From NCBI GenBank assembly GCA_964404605.1, contig CAYOKT010000106.1:1-8651 (forward strand): a stretch of 8,651 nt of DNA, written 5' to 3'. The notes under the pieces are model-generated. The model ran no database searches and had not been told where the DNA came from. It worked only from the letters and a program-made list of their open reading frames with translations. Each line of letters begins with the position of its first letter. Positions within the stretch are counted from its first letter, which is position 1. The DNA is from CAYOKT01 sp964404605 (lineage in GTDB: Bacteria; Electryoneota; Electryoneia; Electryoneales; Electryoneaceae). The position numbers were made by a program, and so were the translations under genes. This document shows, in pieces, positions 7,313-8,651 of the stretch.

Positions 7313-8651
7313 GCCGGTTCCGGGTGCTGGTCGTCGATGATGAACCCTTGGTGCGGGATTTCCTCGCCGAGGCGCTGGAGCGGATCGGCCACCGCCCGGA
7401 GGCGGTGGCCAACGGCGAACAGGCCATTGAGCGCCTCGCCCGCGAGCCCTATGACCTGATCATCTCCGACCTGAAGATGCCCGGAGTCTCCGGCCTCGAG
7501 GTGCTGGACGAGGCGGTGCGCCGCCAGCCGGACGTCCCCTTCATCATGCTCACCGCCCACGGCAGCATCGAGAACGCCGTCGATGCGATGCAGCGCGGCG
7601 CGTTCCACTACCTGACCAAGCCGGTGGACAAGGAGTTGCTGCGGTTCACCGTGCAGCGGGCCCTCGAGAAGCGCGTCCTGTTGCAGGAGAACGAGGAGCT
7701 GCGCCTGCAGGTGCGGGAGGAGTATGGCCTGCGGGCGATCGTCGGCTCGAGCCCGAGGATGCGCACCATCCTCGACACCCTGGAGCGCGTCTCGGCGCAG
7801 CCGGTGGACGTTCTCGTCACCGGCCCCTCGGGAACGGGCAAGGAGCTGGTCGCCCGGGCGCTGCACTGGGCCAGTCCCCGCGCCGGGAAGCCCTTCATCA
7901 AGATGAACTGCGCCGCGCTGCCGGAGGGGCTGGTGGAGAGCGAACTCTTCGGGCATGAAAAGGGCGCCTTCACCGGGGCGATCCGCACCCGCAAGGGGAA
8001 GTTCGAGGCGGCGCACGGCGGGACCATCCTCCTCGACGAGATCAGCGAGATGCCCCCCGGCCTGCAGGCCAAGCTGCTGCGCGTCCTCCAGGAACGCGAG
8101 ATCGAGCGTGTCGGGGGGAACGACACCATTCGGATCGATGTCCGCGTGATCGCGACCACCAACCGCAACCTCGCCGAACGGGTGCAGGAGGGCAAGTTCC
8201 GCGAGGATCTCTACTACCGGCTGAACGTCGTTCCCATCGCCCTGCCCTCGCTGGCGGAGCGGCGGGAGGACATCCCCGCCCTGGTGGCGCACTTCCTCGG
8301 CAAGTACGGCGCCCGCTACGGCCGGGAGTTCGAGGGCGTGGACGAGGATGCGCTGGAGTACCTGAAAACCCAGCCGTGGCCGGGGAATGTCCGCGAGCTG
8401 GAGAACCGCATCGAGCGGGCGGTGGTCCTCGCCCGTGACCTGTGGCTGCACCGGGAGGATGTCTGCTTCGACTCGGTCGCCCTGCCCGCCGCCGGCGCGG
8501 CTGAGACCTACGGCCCGATCACCGTGCACGAGCTGGAGAAGCGGCACATCCTCTCGACCCTGCGCGAGATGCAGTTCAACCGCACCCGCGCCGCCGAGGT
8601 CCTCGGCATCTCCATCCGCACCCTGCGCAACAAGCTGAACGAGTACCGCGC
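7309..8651 (+). CDS. NtrC-family sigma-54-dependent response regulator, 3' end outside window
   Basis: The 447 visible residues form a complete receiver and AAA+ domain and most of a Fis-type DNA-binding domain. The receiver (about 4-118) has the acidic pair D10-D11, phospho-acceptor D54 in ISDLKMPG, T82 and K104. The AAA+ domain (about 143-370) has Walker A GPSGTGKE (172-179), GAFTGA (219-224) that contacts sigma-54, Walker B GGTILLDE (237-244) and WPGNVRELENR (357-367). The HTH with RAAEVLGISIRTLRNKL (427-443) runs to the right edge, and few residues should be missing. It binds enhancer-like sites and drives sigma-54 promoters when phosphorylated. ATG 7309 lies in the kinase stop (ATGA), with GAGGA at 7300-7304, so the pair is cognate. 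The LQAKLLRVLQEREIERVGG block and the HTH resemble FlrC/FleR flagellar regulators, but other NtrC-type roles remain possible. Confidence 0.95.
   Translation, partial: MSRFRVLVVDDEPLVRDFLAEALERIGHRPEAVANGEQAIERLAREPYDLIISDLKMPGVSGLEVLDEAVRRQPDVPFIMLTAHGSIENAVDAMQRGAFHYLTKPVDKELLRFTVQRALEKRVLLQENEELRLQVREEYGLRAIVGSSPRMRTILDTLERVSAQPVDVLVTGPSGTGKELVARALHWASPRAGKPFIKMNCAALPEGLVESELFGHEKGAFTGAIRTRKGKFEAAHGGTILLDEISEMPPGLQAKLLRVLQEREIERVGGNDTIRIDVRVIATTNRNLAERVQEGKFREDLYYRLNVVPIALPSLAERREDIPALVAHFLGKYGARYGREFEGVDEDALEYLKTQPWPGNVRELENRIERAVVLARDLWLHREDVCFDSVALPAAGAAETYGPITVHELEKRHILSTLREMQFNRTRAAEVLGISIRTLRNKLNEYR

Noticed and set aside
6748..8547. 599-codon minus-strand open frame opposite the kinase and regulator
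   Set aside because: Its sequence is low in recognisable motifs and is the complement of the highly conserved AAA+ and HATPase regions. It is a G+C artefact.

Overview
The window comes from a very G+C-rich, Gram-negative-type bacterium. It reads as a chromosomal housekeeping and regulatory segment, not mobile DNA: there are no transposases, integrases, phage genes, tRNAs, rRNAs or CRISPR repeats. HslVU, an AmmeMemoRadiSam AB protein and a sigma-54 activator with a soluble PAS kinase together would fit Desulfobacterota/Desulfuromonadia, Myxococcota, Acidobacteriota or related candidate phyla. I cannot settle the lineage from sequence alone. A run of exactly 100 N at 2460-2559 is a scaffold join, so this is a draft or metagenome assembly.

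Layout, all confident genes on the + strand. (1) Positions 1-387 are a leader or intergenic region. It holds a possible start of a divergent minus-strand gene at the left edge, a cluster of inverted repeats at 298-342 and a TATAAC box in front of hslV. (2) hslV (388-945) and hslU (942-2375) overlap by GTGA and encode the two-component ATP-dependent protease. (3) After a short spacer and the assembly gap comes an alkaline-phosphatase-superfamily phosphohydrolase (2560-3870), whose 5' end is lost in the gap. (4) After 120 bp comes a single-chain fusion of a Memo-like domain and an AMMECR1 domain (3991-5481), i.e. AmmeMemoRadiSam proteins B and A together. Its radical SAM partner is not in the window. 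(5) A new unit appears to begin near 5577-5613: a YpeA-like GNAT acetyltransferase (5613-6083), a soluble PAS histidine kinase (6080-7312) and an NtrC-type sigma-54-dependent response regulator (7309 to the right edge, truncated inside its DNA-binding domain). These three are joined by 4-base stop/start overlaps (TTGA, ATGA), so they are probably one translationally coupled operon.

How the genes work together: HslVU is a self-contained protein-quality-control machine. The kinase and regulator form a cytoplasmic phosphorelay that should drive sigma-54 promoters. Their architecture resembles the FlrB/FlrC (FleS/FleR) pairs that control flagellar genes, which gives a testable prediction for the sequence just beyond the right edge. 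The Memo-AMMECR1 fusion is the least understood protein here. Nothing in the window amounts to an evidently new multigene system. The most useful leads are the HslV N-terminal leader, the Memo-AMMECR1 fusion, the GNAT-kinase-regulator coupling and the structured region ahead of hslV.
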